Assembly (NCBI GenBank): GCA_013400115.1
Contig: VXBP01002567.1
Coordinates: forward strand, 1 to 64,000
DNA length: 64,000 nucleotides
From: Rhinopomastus cyanomelas
Taxonomy: Eukaryota; Chordata; Aves; Bucerotiformes; Rhinopomastidae
Direction of reading: 5' to 3'
Positions 12,518 through 23,409 of the stretch are shown one piece after another. The notes under the pieces are model-generated. The model was not told the origin of the DNA. It made no database searches and saw only the letters and a list, made by a program, of their open reading frames with translations. Within the stretch, counting starts at the first letter, position 1. Each line of letters begins with the position of its first letter. The translations under genes and the position numbers were made by a program.

Positions 12518-12604
12518 GAGCATCACAGAACATTAGGGATTGGAAGCGACCTCAAAACATCATGTAGTCCAATCCCCCCTCCCACAGCAGGATCCCCTAG
12601 ATCA
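12518..12604 (-). mobile_element. CR1 LINE, left part of a second interrupted copy
   Basis: Reverse CR1 tail (CACAGAACATTAGGGATTGG) stopping at CCCCTAGATCAAA. Its continuation (GTTGCACAGGAGCATATCCA) is at 12900. Confidence 0.88.
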
Positions 12605-12898
12605 AAGCTGGAGATGGGTAGATTTAGACTGGATGTGAGGAGGAAGTTCTTCACAGTGAGAGTGGTGGGAGCCTGGAATGGGTTGCCCAGTGAGGTGGTT
12701 GGGGGCCCATCCCTGGAGGTGTTCAAGGGGTGTCCCAGCCTGGTGGGGGAGTTGGAACTGGATGATCAGGTGGTCCCTTCTAACCCTGAGTGATTCTGAT
12801 TCCATAACATCTCCAGTGAAGTGATTCTGCTGTGGCAGGGGGATTGGACTAGATGATCTTTCAGGGTCCCTTCCAATCCCTAATGATTCTGTGATTCT
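12605..12898 (+). mobile_element. Forward CR1 tails inserted within a reverse CR1
   Basis: First a forward 3' end of a less common subfamily (GGTAGATTTAGACTGGATGT to GAGTGATTCTGATTCC), then a second forward tail of the common subfamily (GCAGGGGGATTGGACTAGAT to TGATTCTGTGATTCTA). Together they split the reverse copy on either side. Confidence 0.85.
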
Positions 12899-13052
12899 AA
12901 GTTGCACAGGAGCATATCCAGGTGGGTTTTAAACGTCCCCAGAGAAGGAGACTCCACAACCTCCCTGTGCAGCTTGTTCCAGTGCTCCATCACCCTCACT
13001 GGGAAGAAGTTCCTCCTCATATTGAGGTAGAACCTTCCATGTTCCAACTAAT
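12899..13052 (-). mobile_element. CR1 LINE, right part of the interrupted copy
   Basis: Continues the reverse copy from CACAGGAGCATATCCAGGTG to GTAGAACCTTCCATGTTCCA. Confidence 0.88.
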
Positions 13053-14131
13053 ATTCTGGGTGTAGTAATGAGGGACCAGAGAGTTGCAAAGCATCCCAAG
13101 ATAGCTGACACGGTAAGAACCTCTTTATTAAGTCCCTGCTCCTCCTAGAGTAGCTTGAAGAACCTCTTTCTAATGCTTTTGTGTTGTAGAATAGAAATTC
13201 TGGGGAGGGCTGGTACATCCTGCCCAGCTGCTCTGGTGAATTCCCATCTGATGGGGCTCTGTGTCCGATGCTAGTGAGCTGCTGCTGAGATGGAAGAGGT
13301 GGCTTTGCCTCAGGTCCTGTTCCTTCCTACAGTGACTCTGCAGATCACAGCTGCAGTGGAGACAGCCTTGCCTGCACCTCGCAAGGTGCGCGTGCTGAGC
13401 GTTCATCTCTGCATTCATCGGTAGTTTATTTACTGGAAGTCCCTGGTGCGCTTGTTCTTCTTCATTTCTTTGCTGCTCTTGTACATCACAGGCACCAAAC
13501 ACCTCAGACTAGTTTGGTTTATGGAGTTGGCTTAGAGAAACAGTCTTCTCGAGGAACAGCCCCACTGGGGAGTGAGTGAGGCTTCAGCTGTGAAGAGGTT
13601 AACGCAGCCTGTCCTGGAATCTCTCCGTGCCTCATGCCAGGCCTGACTGTCATCTTGCTCCCTTTAGCCCCCACAGCTGTTCAGTCACCGGGACACTGTG
13701 GCCATTTGATCTACAAGGGATGTGTGTCTGTCAGGAAACTGGCCCTTCCTTCAGTGCCCTTTTAGGTGGAAGAGGTCTCTCCAGAGCCTGCTGCTGCTTC
13801 TTTTGCCCTTCAGCTGAAAGCACAGAGTGGCACAGGATTGCCCTGGCCAGCAAAGTGCACTCCATCCCCAAGTCACAAATGGCACGTGTTATGCAGTCTA
13901 GGCAACTGGGGGCCATTTTAACCTGCTTCTTGCTGGCGATCCCCTTCATCCCAGGTGTGCTGGGTGGAGGAAAGCCAGAGGTTCCAGCTGTAGGAGCTGG
14001 CAGCAGCCAGGGCTGGAGTGAGCAGCCTTCCTGTGCTCACTTTTCTAAAGGGAGCAGCTACAGTTTGGTCCAAGGTTTGTAGGTCAGGTTTCCATTATAC
14101 AACTGTACTGGTTGCAGCTGCTCATCTGAGA

Positions 14132-14288
14132 TCCACAGAATCACAGAACTTTAGGGGTTGGAAGGGAACTCAAAAGATCACCTAGTCCAATCCCCCTACC
14201 ACAGCAGGACTGCCTAGACCAAGTCACACAGGAACACATCCAGGTGGGTTTTAAACATCTCCAGAGAAGGAGCCTCCCAGACCTCACT
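14132..14288 (-). mobile_element. CR1 LINE, 3' fragment
   Basis: Reverse tail and first UTR block (CACAGAATCACAGAACTTTA, CACACAGGAACACATCCAGG), ending in CCTCCCAGACCTCAC. Confidence 0.92.
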
Positions 14289-15227
14289 GGATGCTCTTGG
14301 TCTGGTGGGCTCCTTTCCCCAGCAATTTTTGTTTCTGGGCAGTTGTACAGAAAGAGGCAGGATTTTCTGTTGTAGCATCAACAGGGAGGCTTGAAGTGGG
14401 GTTTGCTTCAGCCTGTGGAATGTGGGAAACATCTCAGAAGCCTTTGGTACAAACAGCTGCGTGGAAATCAATCCCTTTTTTTACTGCTGTGGTGTTTTCC
14501 TGACAAAGGTGGAACTAAAAACAGTGCAGGAGGGATCTTGTGATTGATCACAGATCTAGTAAAGACAATCAGATCTCCTGAGTCACCCAAACCAGACAGA
14601 AGTGCTCTTGGCACAAGATTCACTGAGGACATGGATCTCTGCCCGTGTTTGAAGGATTGAACTGCTTGTGTGAGAAAGGTTCTACCCCAGGTTTAGTGAG
14701 TGAGAGCACAGCCCTCCTGTTTTGTTTCACATGGTATAAAAATGGTCCCTGGTGTCTCCAGGAACCAGAACACCTTGGTCAGTAAACACAATAGTCAGTA
14801 AAGGGCCTGTCACCACGGCTAGGCAGCCCTGCTCCCCTTCTTGAAGGACTTGCCCTCAAAGAGGGTGTTGAGCAGGATGCTGCACGTTTCTTCTGCTGAG
14901 AAACACCTGTTCTTTCACCAGAACCTCCATCTGGTGATGCTCAATTTTGGGTTTGGTAGCAGGAAAATCAGAATCGTCCAGGTGGGTTTTGTAGGAGAGC
15001 ACTGGATCCGACCCCAGTAAGTGACCAGTGACTGAACAGCTTCACGGGGCTGTGCATGAACCTAGAACCCCAGCTCCTGCTTTCCTGTGCTGTCACTGGC
15101 ATCCACCTCTGCAGGCTGTAATTAGCGCTGTCAGCAGAGCAGTGTAAGCAACCACTTAAGCATTAATTACTTTAATGAACTTAGCAAAGTGGGTTTAGCT
15201 TCCAGAGCATTTTATTGTTGCTATAAG

Positions 15228-15362
15228 TTTCCTTCACTGCAGATGTTTAAAACCCACCTGGATGTGTTCCTGTGGGACTTGGTCTAGGTGATCCTGCTGT
15301 TCCAGGGGGATTGGACTGGATGATCTTTCGAGGTCCCTTCCAGTCCCTAATGATTCTGTGGT
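15228..15362 (+). mobile_element. CR1 LINE, short 3' fragment
   Basis: Forward end from CTTCACTGCAGATGTTTAAA to CCCTAATGATTCTGTGGTTA. Confidence 0.9.
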
Positions 15363-15719
15363 TAGACTGTGGGATCGATGGGAGATGGTGCAGAGCTCAC
15401 GCTTGGCTTTCCTCTTCTCTTAGTGTTCAAAGTGTGGGGATTTTTTTAGGTGATTGAGTCACCCAGGTTTTCCCCCTCTATTCCCCTCCGCTGTACAGAA
15501 GCAGCCACGACCAGCAGCTTCCTCATACGTAGGTGTAAGGGCTGCGGTGAGCACAGGGCAGTGTGCTGTTCACACCCAGGAGATGGATGTCACCTCTCTT
15601 GCACTGTGACAGTTTAGAGGTCATCTCTTGTAGTGTTGAAGATGTCATGAAAAAACTCCCTCACGCGAGGGCCTCTGCTGAACTTACAAGCAAACAGGCT
15701 GGAATAAGATGGTTTTAAT

Positions 15720-15812
15720 GCAGAATCACAGAGCATTAGGGGTTGGAAGGGACCTCAAAAGATCATCCAGTCCAATCCCCCTGCCACAGCAGGATCACCT
15801 AGACCATCACAC
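15720..15812 (-). mobile_element. CR1 tail fragment
   Basis: Reverse tail from GCAGAATCACAGAGCATTAG to CACCTAGACCATCACACAGA. Confidence 0.9.
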
Positions 15813-16792
15813 AGAAAAATCACATAGAACTTGTGACAGATGGGGTAGGTGGAACCAGGTTGTGTCTCTGGTTGTGTCTTTGGGTGCCCACTTGCTTTGA
15901 CCTAATTTAAAGTTCTTCTGTGCATCTCAGAGGAGACATGAAAGGGGATTTGAAATCTTCTTCAGTGTGGCCCAGTCATCCAAGATGCAGCTGGAGGTGC
16001 CCATCCCATCAGGATTCTTCTCTTGGTGGAGACAGGTCAAAGCACAAACCAAAAACTGATTGAACTAGACACGAAGAGCAGTAGAAAGGGTTGGAGGCTA
16101 CATGTGAGATCAGTGTAGGAGTTGTTGAGAGCTCTCACTTGCTGTCAGAGTGAGTGTTGTGTACAGATCAGGGCTCAAGCTCTGCAGGAAAGCCCTGCCC
16201 TGCAAATCAGCTCCCTGGGGCTGGGGAAGGTGCTGCCCTCTTAGGCAAGAAGGAACAGATCTTCCTTGAGAGGAGCAGCACCCGTGAGCCTGGCATGAGG
16301 GCAGATGGGGCTCCGCTGGCCCCTTTCCCAACTTCCCAGATTTTGTGGGTGGCTTAGAAGGAATGTGTGTGCCCAGACATGAACTTGGGTGGGAAGTGTC
16401 TTACCAGGCTTTGAACCTTCCCTGGAAAGTGGGGTGATCAACCCTGACGGGCTGTCCCAGTTGCTGACTCAGCGGGCAAACGGGGCCATGCTTATTTTTA
16501 GCTGCACTACATATTGAAGCTCTGTGGGTGTGGGGTTGCATCTTCCATGAGGTTTCTCCTGTTGCCCAAAAGGCTTTAGGGAGCTGCAGAGTTTATCAAT
16601 GGACCAAGATGGGTGCTCAGTTTTATCCTCTACCCCCTGCAAGGTGCAACTGAGTTCACTCTGTTACTGCTTAGGCTTCACATAGGCTCGTAAACACGAA
16701 CATCGTGGTGTGCTGCGTTAGGAAGCTGGATGCTTTGCTGATACCAGGGCTCATAGCTTCAGCACTGTCTCTCCTGGGTAATAAAGACACGT

Positions 16793-17393
16793 GTCTGGGG
16801 TACTGTGTCCAGTTCTGGGTCCCTCAGTTCCAGAAGAACACAGAGCTGCTGGAGGGAGTCCAGCGCAGAGCCATAAAGTTGATGGAAGGGAGTAGAACAT
16901 CTACCTAATGAGGAGAGGCTGAGGGAGCTGGATCTCTTGAGCTTGGAGAAAAGGAGACTGAGGGATTACTGGGTTTATTTGGATTTAGGTTGGACTGAAT
17001 GATCTTTAAGGTCTTTTCCAACCTTATCATTACTGTGATACTGTGAGGGGTGACCTCATTAATGTTGATAAATATGTGAAGGGTCAGTGTCAGGAGGATG
17101 GAGCCAGGCTCTGCTCAGTGGCACCTAATGATAGGACAAGGGGCAGCAGGTGTGAGCTGAAACAGAGGAGGTTCCACATCAATATGAGAAGGAACTTCAT
17201 GGTGGAAGTGACAGAGCCCTAGAAGTGGCTGCCCAGGGGGGTTGTGGAGTCTCCTTCTCTGGAGATGTTTAAAACCCACCTGGATGTGTTCCTGTGTGAC
17301 TTGATCTAGGTGATCCTGCTGCATCAGAGGGATTGGAGTAGATGATCTTTTGAGGTTCTTTCCAGTCCCTAATGTTCTGTGGTTCTGTGAAAC
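16793..17393 (+). mobile_element. CR1 LINE carrying an inserted second CR1 tail
   Basis: Forward copy from GTGTCTGGGGTACTGTGTCC to GTTCTGTGGTTCTGTG. At about 16966-17044 it is broken by the tail of another subfamily (GGTTGGACTGAATGATCTTT, TCATTACTGTGATACTGTGA). The host sequence then resumes with GGGGTGACCTCATTAATGTT, as in uninterrupted copies. Confidence 0.9.
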
Positions 17394-17636
17394 ACTCCTG
17401 CAAAATCATAGCAGCAGACATGAAGGTTTGCATTAGCTGAGCCCATCCATAGGACCATGCATTTCAGATGGGGGATGAGTCTTCCTAGACCTCTGCCAAC
17501 TCCCCTGTGCGGCACAGACACCTCTAGTATCTCTCTTCAAGAAATGATGGGAAGAGATTCTTCCCTTGCGCTGGCTTTTCAACAGGAGCTGTGTTTGGGT
17601 GGAAATGACTTCTAGAAGTGTCTGAACAGTGCATCC

Positions 17637-17706
17637 TGATCACAGAACATTAGGGATTGGAAAGGACCTCGAAATGTCTTCTAGTCCAATCCCCCTGCCA
17701 AAGCAA
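17637..17706 (-). mobile_element. CR1 tail fragment
   Basis: Reverse tail (ATCACAGAACATTAGGGATT to AATCCCCCTGCCAAAGC). Confidence 0.88.
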
Positions 17707-18333
17707 AACTTCATTTTAGGCAGTGAAATAAACTGGAGAGACCTCTGGGCAACAGTGGCTGGTAAAGGTGGCCTGAGAACAGGACTGTTAACTGGAGGAG
17801 CTTAAATCCTGCTGAAAATAAGTAACTGAGTGCAAAGTTAACTGGAGTTAAAACAGCTGAAGGCCAGTTCGTGTGAACTTGGAGGGCACTTCCTATCAGA
17901 GAAGTGTTTGGGCTTCTTTCCCCCTCCCTGCTAGCCATATCAGTTTCAGTCAGCTTTTTCTCCTGTGAGTTATTAATACTCAAGGTTTACAAGTGCTGAG
18001 TGTGGATGGGAGTGTAACTGTACACAGAGCTTTATGGGGTGAGTTACTGGCTTGGGGGGAGCTGCACGGGCAGAGGACTATGGCTGCCTGTGGAACAGAC
18101 TTCATCTGGTTTAGGAATGTCTCTGGAAAGGCTGTTTTTGGTATAAACTCAGTGGGAAGTCATATTGATGAAAAATGATGGTGCTGTCCTAGCTCTTGAG
18201 CTGAGAGAGCTGATTACCTAGCGCTGATGTTTCTCCTTCAGGCCTTTGCATTGGTTTGAGGTTTTTATTGCTTCCCTCTGTTTTATAGGTTTTGGGAAGA
18301 TTAAGTGGGGCTTGGACTGGGAGGGGAAGTGGG

Positions 18334-18662
18334 CTCCTGAGGAGTGGGCTTGTTGTGTTTCTAGAGGAGGGTCTATGTGAGGTGGACTCCTGAGAAGTGG
18401 GCTTGTTGTGTTTCCAGAGGAGGGTCTATCTGAGGTGGACTCCTGAGAAGTGGGTTTGTTGTGTTTCCAGAGGAGGGTCTATCTGAGGGGAGATGGACTC
18501 CTGAGAAGTGGGTTTGTTGTGTTTCTAGAGGAGGGTCTATTTGAGGGGAGATGGACTCCTGAGAAGTGGGTTTGTTGTGTTTCTAGAGGAGGGTCTATTT
18601 GAGGGGAGATGGACTCCTGAGAAGTGGGTTTGTTGTGTTTCTGGAGGAGGGTCTATGTGAGG
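18334..18662. repeat. Minisatellite, six units of 53 or 58 bp
   Basis: Units begin CTCCTGAG at 18334, 18387, 18440, 18498, 18556 and 18614. The first two spacings are 53 bp and the next three 58 bp. The five extra bases are in the unit end (GAGGGGAGATGGA against GAGGTGGA). Each unit contains AGTGGG, TTGTTGTGTTTC and GAGGAGGGTCTAT. The array ends at GGTCTATGTGAGG. Nothing suggests that it is transcribed or coding. Confidence 0.95.
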
Positions 18663-19384
18663 CTGCCCCAGAACCTGTGATAGAGGGTGACTTCAAACCC
18701 AGGCTGTGTGTTTGCAGGTCTCGGGGGAACCCTTTCCATTTCAGACAGCCCAGAAGCGAACGATGAACACGAACGGATGATGTAGTTCAGCACCTTGGCG
18801 TGTGAGAGCCGAATGATGGAAAATACATCCGAGTGATGTTCAGTTAATACAATTTGCGATGAATTATTCACTCCCATTTGTTCACCCAGTTCTTAATGTA
18901 ATAATTTCCTGCCTTCGCCCGCTCTGCCTTTGAAACTGCTGCCCGCAGCTCGTGCCTGACACCTAAGAGAGGCCGTCCACGCCCGCGGCGCCTTCTCCCC
19001 GCCTGCCCCCCACCTACACGCAGAAGTGGGTTTCACAGAGCTCAGCGCTGCCGGCCCTGAGCTCTCTTTAAGCAGCTAATCGTAAGTGCTAAAGCGAGGG
19101 CTGCTGCCTGCTGAACCTGCTGCACGACCTACAAAAGCCCCTTCTTGTGTGTTAAGCAGCAGAGCAGGGCAGTGGCACTGCTGCAGCCCTGGAGCTGAGG
19201 GTCTGGCTTCCAGCACTGCAAAGCAGTGCAGTTGTGCCCCCCCTTTCCTGTTCTTGAGACACCAGAAAACTCAGAAACCTGTGTTTTGCCTGAAGAAAGG
19301 AGAGAAGGCATGTTCCTGGGTAGTGGGCATGGGGGAATATGTCCATGTCCTCCCTCTATGTCCCTCTGCAGGGAGCGGGGGTTG

Positions 19385-20040
19385 AGGAATCTACTGGACA
19401 GCAGGATGACCTTGTGCCCTTGTGGCCCTGAGGGCCAACAGCATCCTGGTGTGGATCAGAAGGGGGGTGGTTAGCAGATCGAAAGAGGTCCTTCTCCCCC
19501 TCTACTCTGCACTAGTGAGACCACATCGGGAGTGTTGTGTCCAGTTCTGGGCCCCTCACTTCCAGAAGGACACAGAGCTGCTGGAGAGAGCCCAGCGCAG
19601 AGCCACAGAGATGGTGAAGGGAGGGGAGCATCTCCCTGCTGAGGAAAGGCTGAGGGAGCTGGGGCTCTTCAGCTTGGAGAAGAGGAGACTGAGGGGTGAT
19701 GTCATTAATGTCGATAAATATGTGAGGGATGGGTGTCCGGACAGAGCCAAGCTCTTCTCAGTGTCATCTAGTGATAGGACAAGGGGCAATGGGTGTGAGC
19801 TGGAACATAAGAAGTTCCATATAAATGTGAGAAGGAACTTCTTCCCAGTGAGGGTGATGGAGCACTAGAAGGGGCTGCCCAGGGAGGTTGTGAAGTCTCC
19901 TTCTCTGGAGATGTTTAAAACCCACCTGGATGTGTTCCTGTGCGACTTGGTCTGGGTGATCCTGCTGTGTCTGGGGGATTGGACTGGCTGATCTTTCAAG
20001 GTCCCTTCCAATCCCTGATGTTCTGTGATGTTCTGTGACT
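19385..20040 (+). mobile_element. CR1 LINE, one of the longest copies in the window
   Basis: Forward copy of about 650 bp. It includes part of ORF2 upstream of the usual truncation point (GGCCAACAGCATCCTGGTGT, CTACTCTGCACTAGTGAGAC) and runs to TTCTGTGATGTTCTGTGACT. A 148-codon open frame from 19422 is the decayed ORF2 C-terminus. Confidence 0.93.
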
Positions 20041-20937
20041 CACTGCCACCCCACACCCAGCTGCTGGGAGGGGTGGGCAGGAATCAGGGCTGTGTTCTGC
20101 TCTGAGCTCAGTGGGACACGAGCTTGGGAAAGGGCACACATCTAATAGGAACCCACAGGTCTTGAAGACCTAGCTCTTGGGATTTGTTGTCTGGACCATG
20201 AGGAACATGGAAAGCAGTATCCCTCTGACTTTAGAGTGAGTCCTTTAGAGCAGGACTCACTGCTGCCCAGCCCTGTGCTCTGGAGCCAAACCCTGAGGTG
20301 CTAACTTCAGCTTAGGACTGGTTGGAAAGGAGTCTGGTCTCTCCTTCAAGCCACGTTTGCCTGTACCTCTTGGTACCACATCCATACCCAGCTTCATTTT
20401 CTGACCTTTCTCTGCTCTTTTCTGGCATCTTGTGGTGGTCAGTCCTCAGTGAGTTGGGAGATACTGGGAATTTTGAAGACAGTGATGAGCTGGTTCTGAG
20501 GGCAGATGGGAGCCAAGGTACCTGTGAACTTGTAGGAGTTAGTGGAGAATTCAAAGCTGCTTTAGGGTAAGATAAATCCTACTCTGAGTCTTAATCCTTC
20601 AAGGACTTTTAAAAGCTCTGTCAGGGCATGATGGCAGAACCTTCAACACAAAACCCCCTACTCCATAAGAAGCTGGGATTTAGGCTGCTGTTTCTACTCA
20701 GTGAAGAACAGCACCCGTAGAGTTAATCTGCCACCATCTTCTGGACCAAAACTCCATAATCAGGCAAAACCTGATTACTGGTTTTAAATGACCAGCTTTT
20801 AAATGGCTGAGATTGAATTAAAGTCATAATGGTGGAGCAATCCAACGTGAATAAAGGACAGCTAGATCCACTGGTGAGTGTCTTGCCTACTGCTTGGCTT
20901 GGTTTAGGAGAGCAGGAGCTTGGGGCTGCACAGCAAC

Positions 20938-21475
20938 ATGGAGTCATTACAGTTGGAAGAGAACCCCAAGATCAAGTCCAGCCATCTACATGTTTTTTGA
21001 ACACCTCCAGAGATGGTGACTCCACCACCTCCCCAGGCAGCCTGTTTCCATACTTGACGCCTCTTTCAGTGAAGACTTTTTGTATTGTCCAATCTAAACC
21101 TCCCCTGGTGCAACTTCAAGCCCTTCCCTCTCATCCTGTCACTATGACTTGGTTGAAGAGACTGACCCCTGCCTCTCTACAACCTCCTTTCAGGTAGCTG
21201 GAAACAGCAAAAAGGTCTCTCCTCAATCCTTTCTCCAGACTCATCAGCCCCAGCTCCCTCAGCTGCTCCTCATCAGACTTGTCCTCCAGGCCCTTCTCTG
21301 GTCTTGTTGCCCTTCTTTAGACCCACTTCAGCACCTCACTGTCCTTCTGGTATTGAAGTGCCCAATACTGAAGGCAGTATTTCAGGTGAGGTCTCACTTG
21401 TGTCAAGTACAGGGGGGCAATCACTTATCTAGTTCTGCTGGCCACATTATTTCTGATGCAAGCCAGGGAGCCATT
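20938..21475 (-). mobile_element. CR1 LINE of an older subfamily
   Basis: Reverse copy: TGGAGTCATTACAGTTGGAA, TCCACCACCTCCCCAGGCAG, CAGCCCCAGCTCCCTCAGCT, AATACTGAAGGCAGTATTTC. The subfamily is older and different from the abundant one. Confidence 0.87.
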
Positions 21476-21715
21476 TGCCTTCTCAGATCATCCATCCTCC
21501 CCTTCTTGTGGATGAGTGTCACATTAGCATCCCCCAGAGCACCCTTGTCATCTGGTACCTCCCCTGCTAGCCTAGAGTGTTGATAAATGATGGATAGAGG
21601 CTTGGCCAGCTTCTCCACCAGCTTCCTCAGCTCTCTGAGATGGATTCCATCTAGCCCCATAGACTTGTGAATGCCCAGATGTCTTAGCAGTTCAGTAACT
21701 GCTTCCTCTGGGGCT
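21475..21715 (-). mobile_element. CR1 reverse-transcriptase fragment
   Basis: Read on the minus strand, the frame 21421-21660 gives MGLDGIHLRELRKLVEKL and later GDANVTLIHKKGR, the N-terminal part of the CR1 reverse transcriptase. It is a short fragment only. It lies beside the CR1 at 20938-21475 but comes from a more upstream part of ORF2, so a deletion or a separate insertion is needed to explain the join. Confidence 0.85.
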
Positions 21716-21814
21716 GTAGAAAGTGTATGCTGCTCTTCATCCCTGTCTTCCAGCTCAGGAGACTGCCTTTCCCTTGGCAGCTCCTTGGGTGGATCTTCAC
21801 CTTGGACCTCAGCT

Positions 21815-22085
21815 GGCTGATAGGACGAGGGGCAATGGTTCTAAGCTAGAACATAGAAGGTTCCACATCAGTATGAGATGGAACTTCTTCACGGTGAGGG
21901 TGACAGAGCACTGGAACAGGCTGCCCAGGGAGGTTGTGGAGTCTCCTTCTCTGGAGACATTTAAGACCCACTTGGATTTGCTCCTATGTGACTTGGTCTA
22001 GGTGATCCTGCTGTTGCAGGGGGATTGGACTAGATGATGTTTTGAGGTCCCTTCCAATCCCTAATGATTCTGTGATTCTGTGACC
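21815..22085 (+). mobile_element. CR1 LINE, 3' fragment
   Basis: Forward copy from GATAGGACGAGGGGCAATGG to ATGATTCTGTGATTCTGTGA. Confidence 0.92.
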
Positions 22086-23409
22086 CTCAGATTCCAGAGC
22101 CCCAAATCCGTTGTGTAGGGGCAGCTGGGGGTGTGTGGGAAGCTATGAGTGGAGTCTCCTGCTGTCCTCAGGAGGGACCTGTTTCCTTTCCTCCCTGTCC
22201 TGAGTTCCATCAGACCACTGAGCCTGCTTTAAGGAAGGCAGCGTGTGTGGCTGTGGTGGTCTGCTCCTGTGACACTCCTGATGCTCCTCAGCCTGCCCAC
22301 CTCCTCCTGGGGTTCTGTCACCAAGCAGAGCTACCACAGGTGAGTGCTGAGCTGCCCTGGTGCCACAGGCAGACACCCCCTGGTGCCCGAGTGGCTGTGT
22401 GGTCTGGTCTGGGTTAGATGTGTCAGTTGTGGTGGGGTCAGTGCAGGCCTTCTGCTGGGTGACACCATAGCTCCTGGGTGGAGCAGGCAGAGCCTGCAGC
22501 ACCGCTGCTGTGCACCCTGCACTGCAGCTGCTGCGCATGCAGACAGCCCACACCCTGCTCGCTGCAGGCGCTGCCCTGGTGGGAGCTTCTGTCCTGTCTC
22601 TCCTTCCTTCTCGATAACGTGGGACTGGCGAGCAGAACTGCCCGGTGGTCTCCATTTGCCTTTCTTGTGGGCGTATTTTCCTGTCCTTCCGAACAAAAGG
22701 CTTCCCAAGCCAGCGGCAGCGCTATTGTGGCCCTGCTTCCCGTGCTCTGCCGGGATGCCAGAAGCGGTCTGTCCCCGGGGACAGCCCCGCGATGGGTTTC
22801 CCTGAGCGTGTGCTGGGGAAGGAGCTTCCTCCCGCAGCGGGACGGGCTGCAGGGTGCTGCGGGGATGAGCAGCCTGTCAGTCGATCTGGCTGCCGGCTCA
22901 GGGGGTGGTTGTTGCCCTCTCAGCGCTGTTAGTGTTCCTTGTTTTGCAGCTCTGGTTTTACTTACTGTTTACATCAAATAAGACAGGACTCGAATATCTG
23001 TTGCCCCTGTGGCCCAGGGGAGGTTGACTATGAGCCGCTGGCTGGTGCCAGTGTCCTCCTGGGCTGCAGGAGGCAGAGGCTGCGCTTGGACGCTGCAAAG
23101 CACCACATCAAGGTGCAGACTGTTCCAGCACAGTCAGAAGGAAATGACAGCTGAGCTAGCAGTCTCCTTTGGAAGGAGGCTGGAGAAGATTGTGTGCTGG
23201 TGCTCTCTGCTGGATAAAGCCAGGAAGGCTGTTTTCTCTCCGGTGCCCTGGGTTCCACACCAGCGCTGGGTGCTTGGCTTGGGGGGGGGTCTGTGCAGCT
23301 CTGCCCTGGTGGTGAGGGTTGCCTTGGTCTTGAAATGGACAGGGCTAGCTGCTAGCAAGAGATGCATCAGGGTTGCTGAGTGACTTTCCTCCTGTCTCCT
23401 CCTTCACAG

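Larger units (their letters stand above)
1..23409 (+). other. PPP1R16B: PPP1R16B intron upstream of the first visible coding exon
   Basis: No exon of any known family could be supported here on either strand. The first PPP1R16B exon seen in the window begins mid-protein with a 3' splice site at 23408-23409, so this whole stretch should be the intron after the missing first coding exon, which in mammals carries the N-terminus and the PP1-docking motif. Content is CR1 LINE fragments (listed separately), one minisatellite (18334-18662), one duplicated segment around an unresolved base (40-313), and unique sequence. AT-rich islands with TAATTA-type motifs at about 7200-7330, 9470-9650, 15115-15235 and 18765-18910 could be regulatory, which is inference. 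An alternative promoter or unrecognised non-coding RNA cannot be excluded. Confidence 0.7.

Noticed and set aside
19422..19868. 148-codon frame that could be taken for a gene
   Set aside because: It is the ORF2 C-terminus of a truncated CR1 (19385-20040).
22143..22981. Cluster of 125-170-codon frames on both strands before PPP1R16B exon 23410
   Set aside because: GC-rich chance frames with no splice-consistent structure or recognisable domain; possibly regulatory DNA but no evidence.
1..23409. Search for the missing first coding exon of PPP1R16B (N-terminus and PP1-docking motif)
   Set aside because: No frame resembling the family's N-terminus was seen in the window; it most likely lies upstream.
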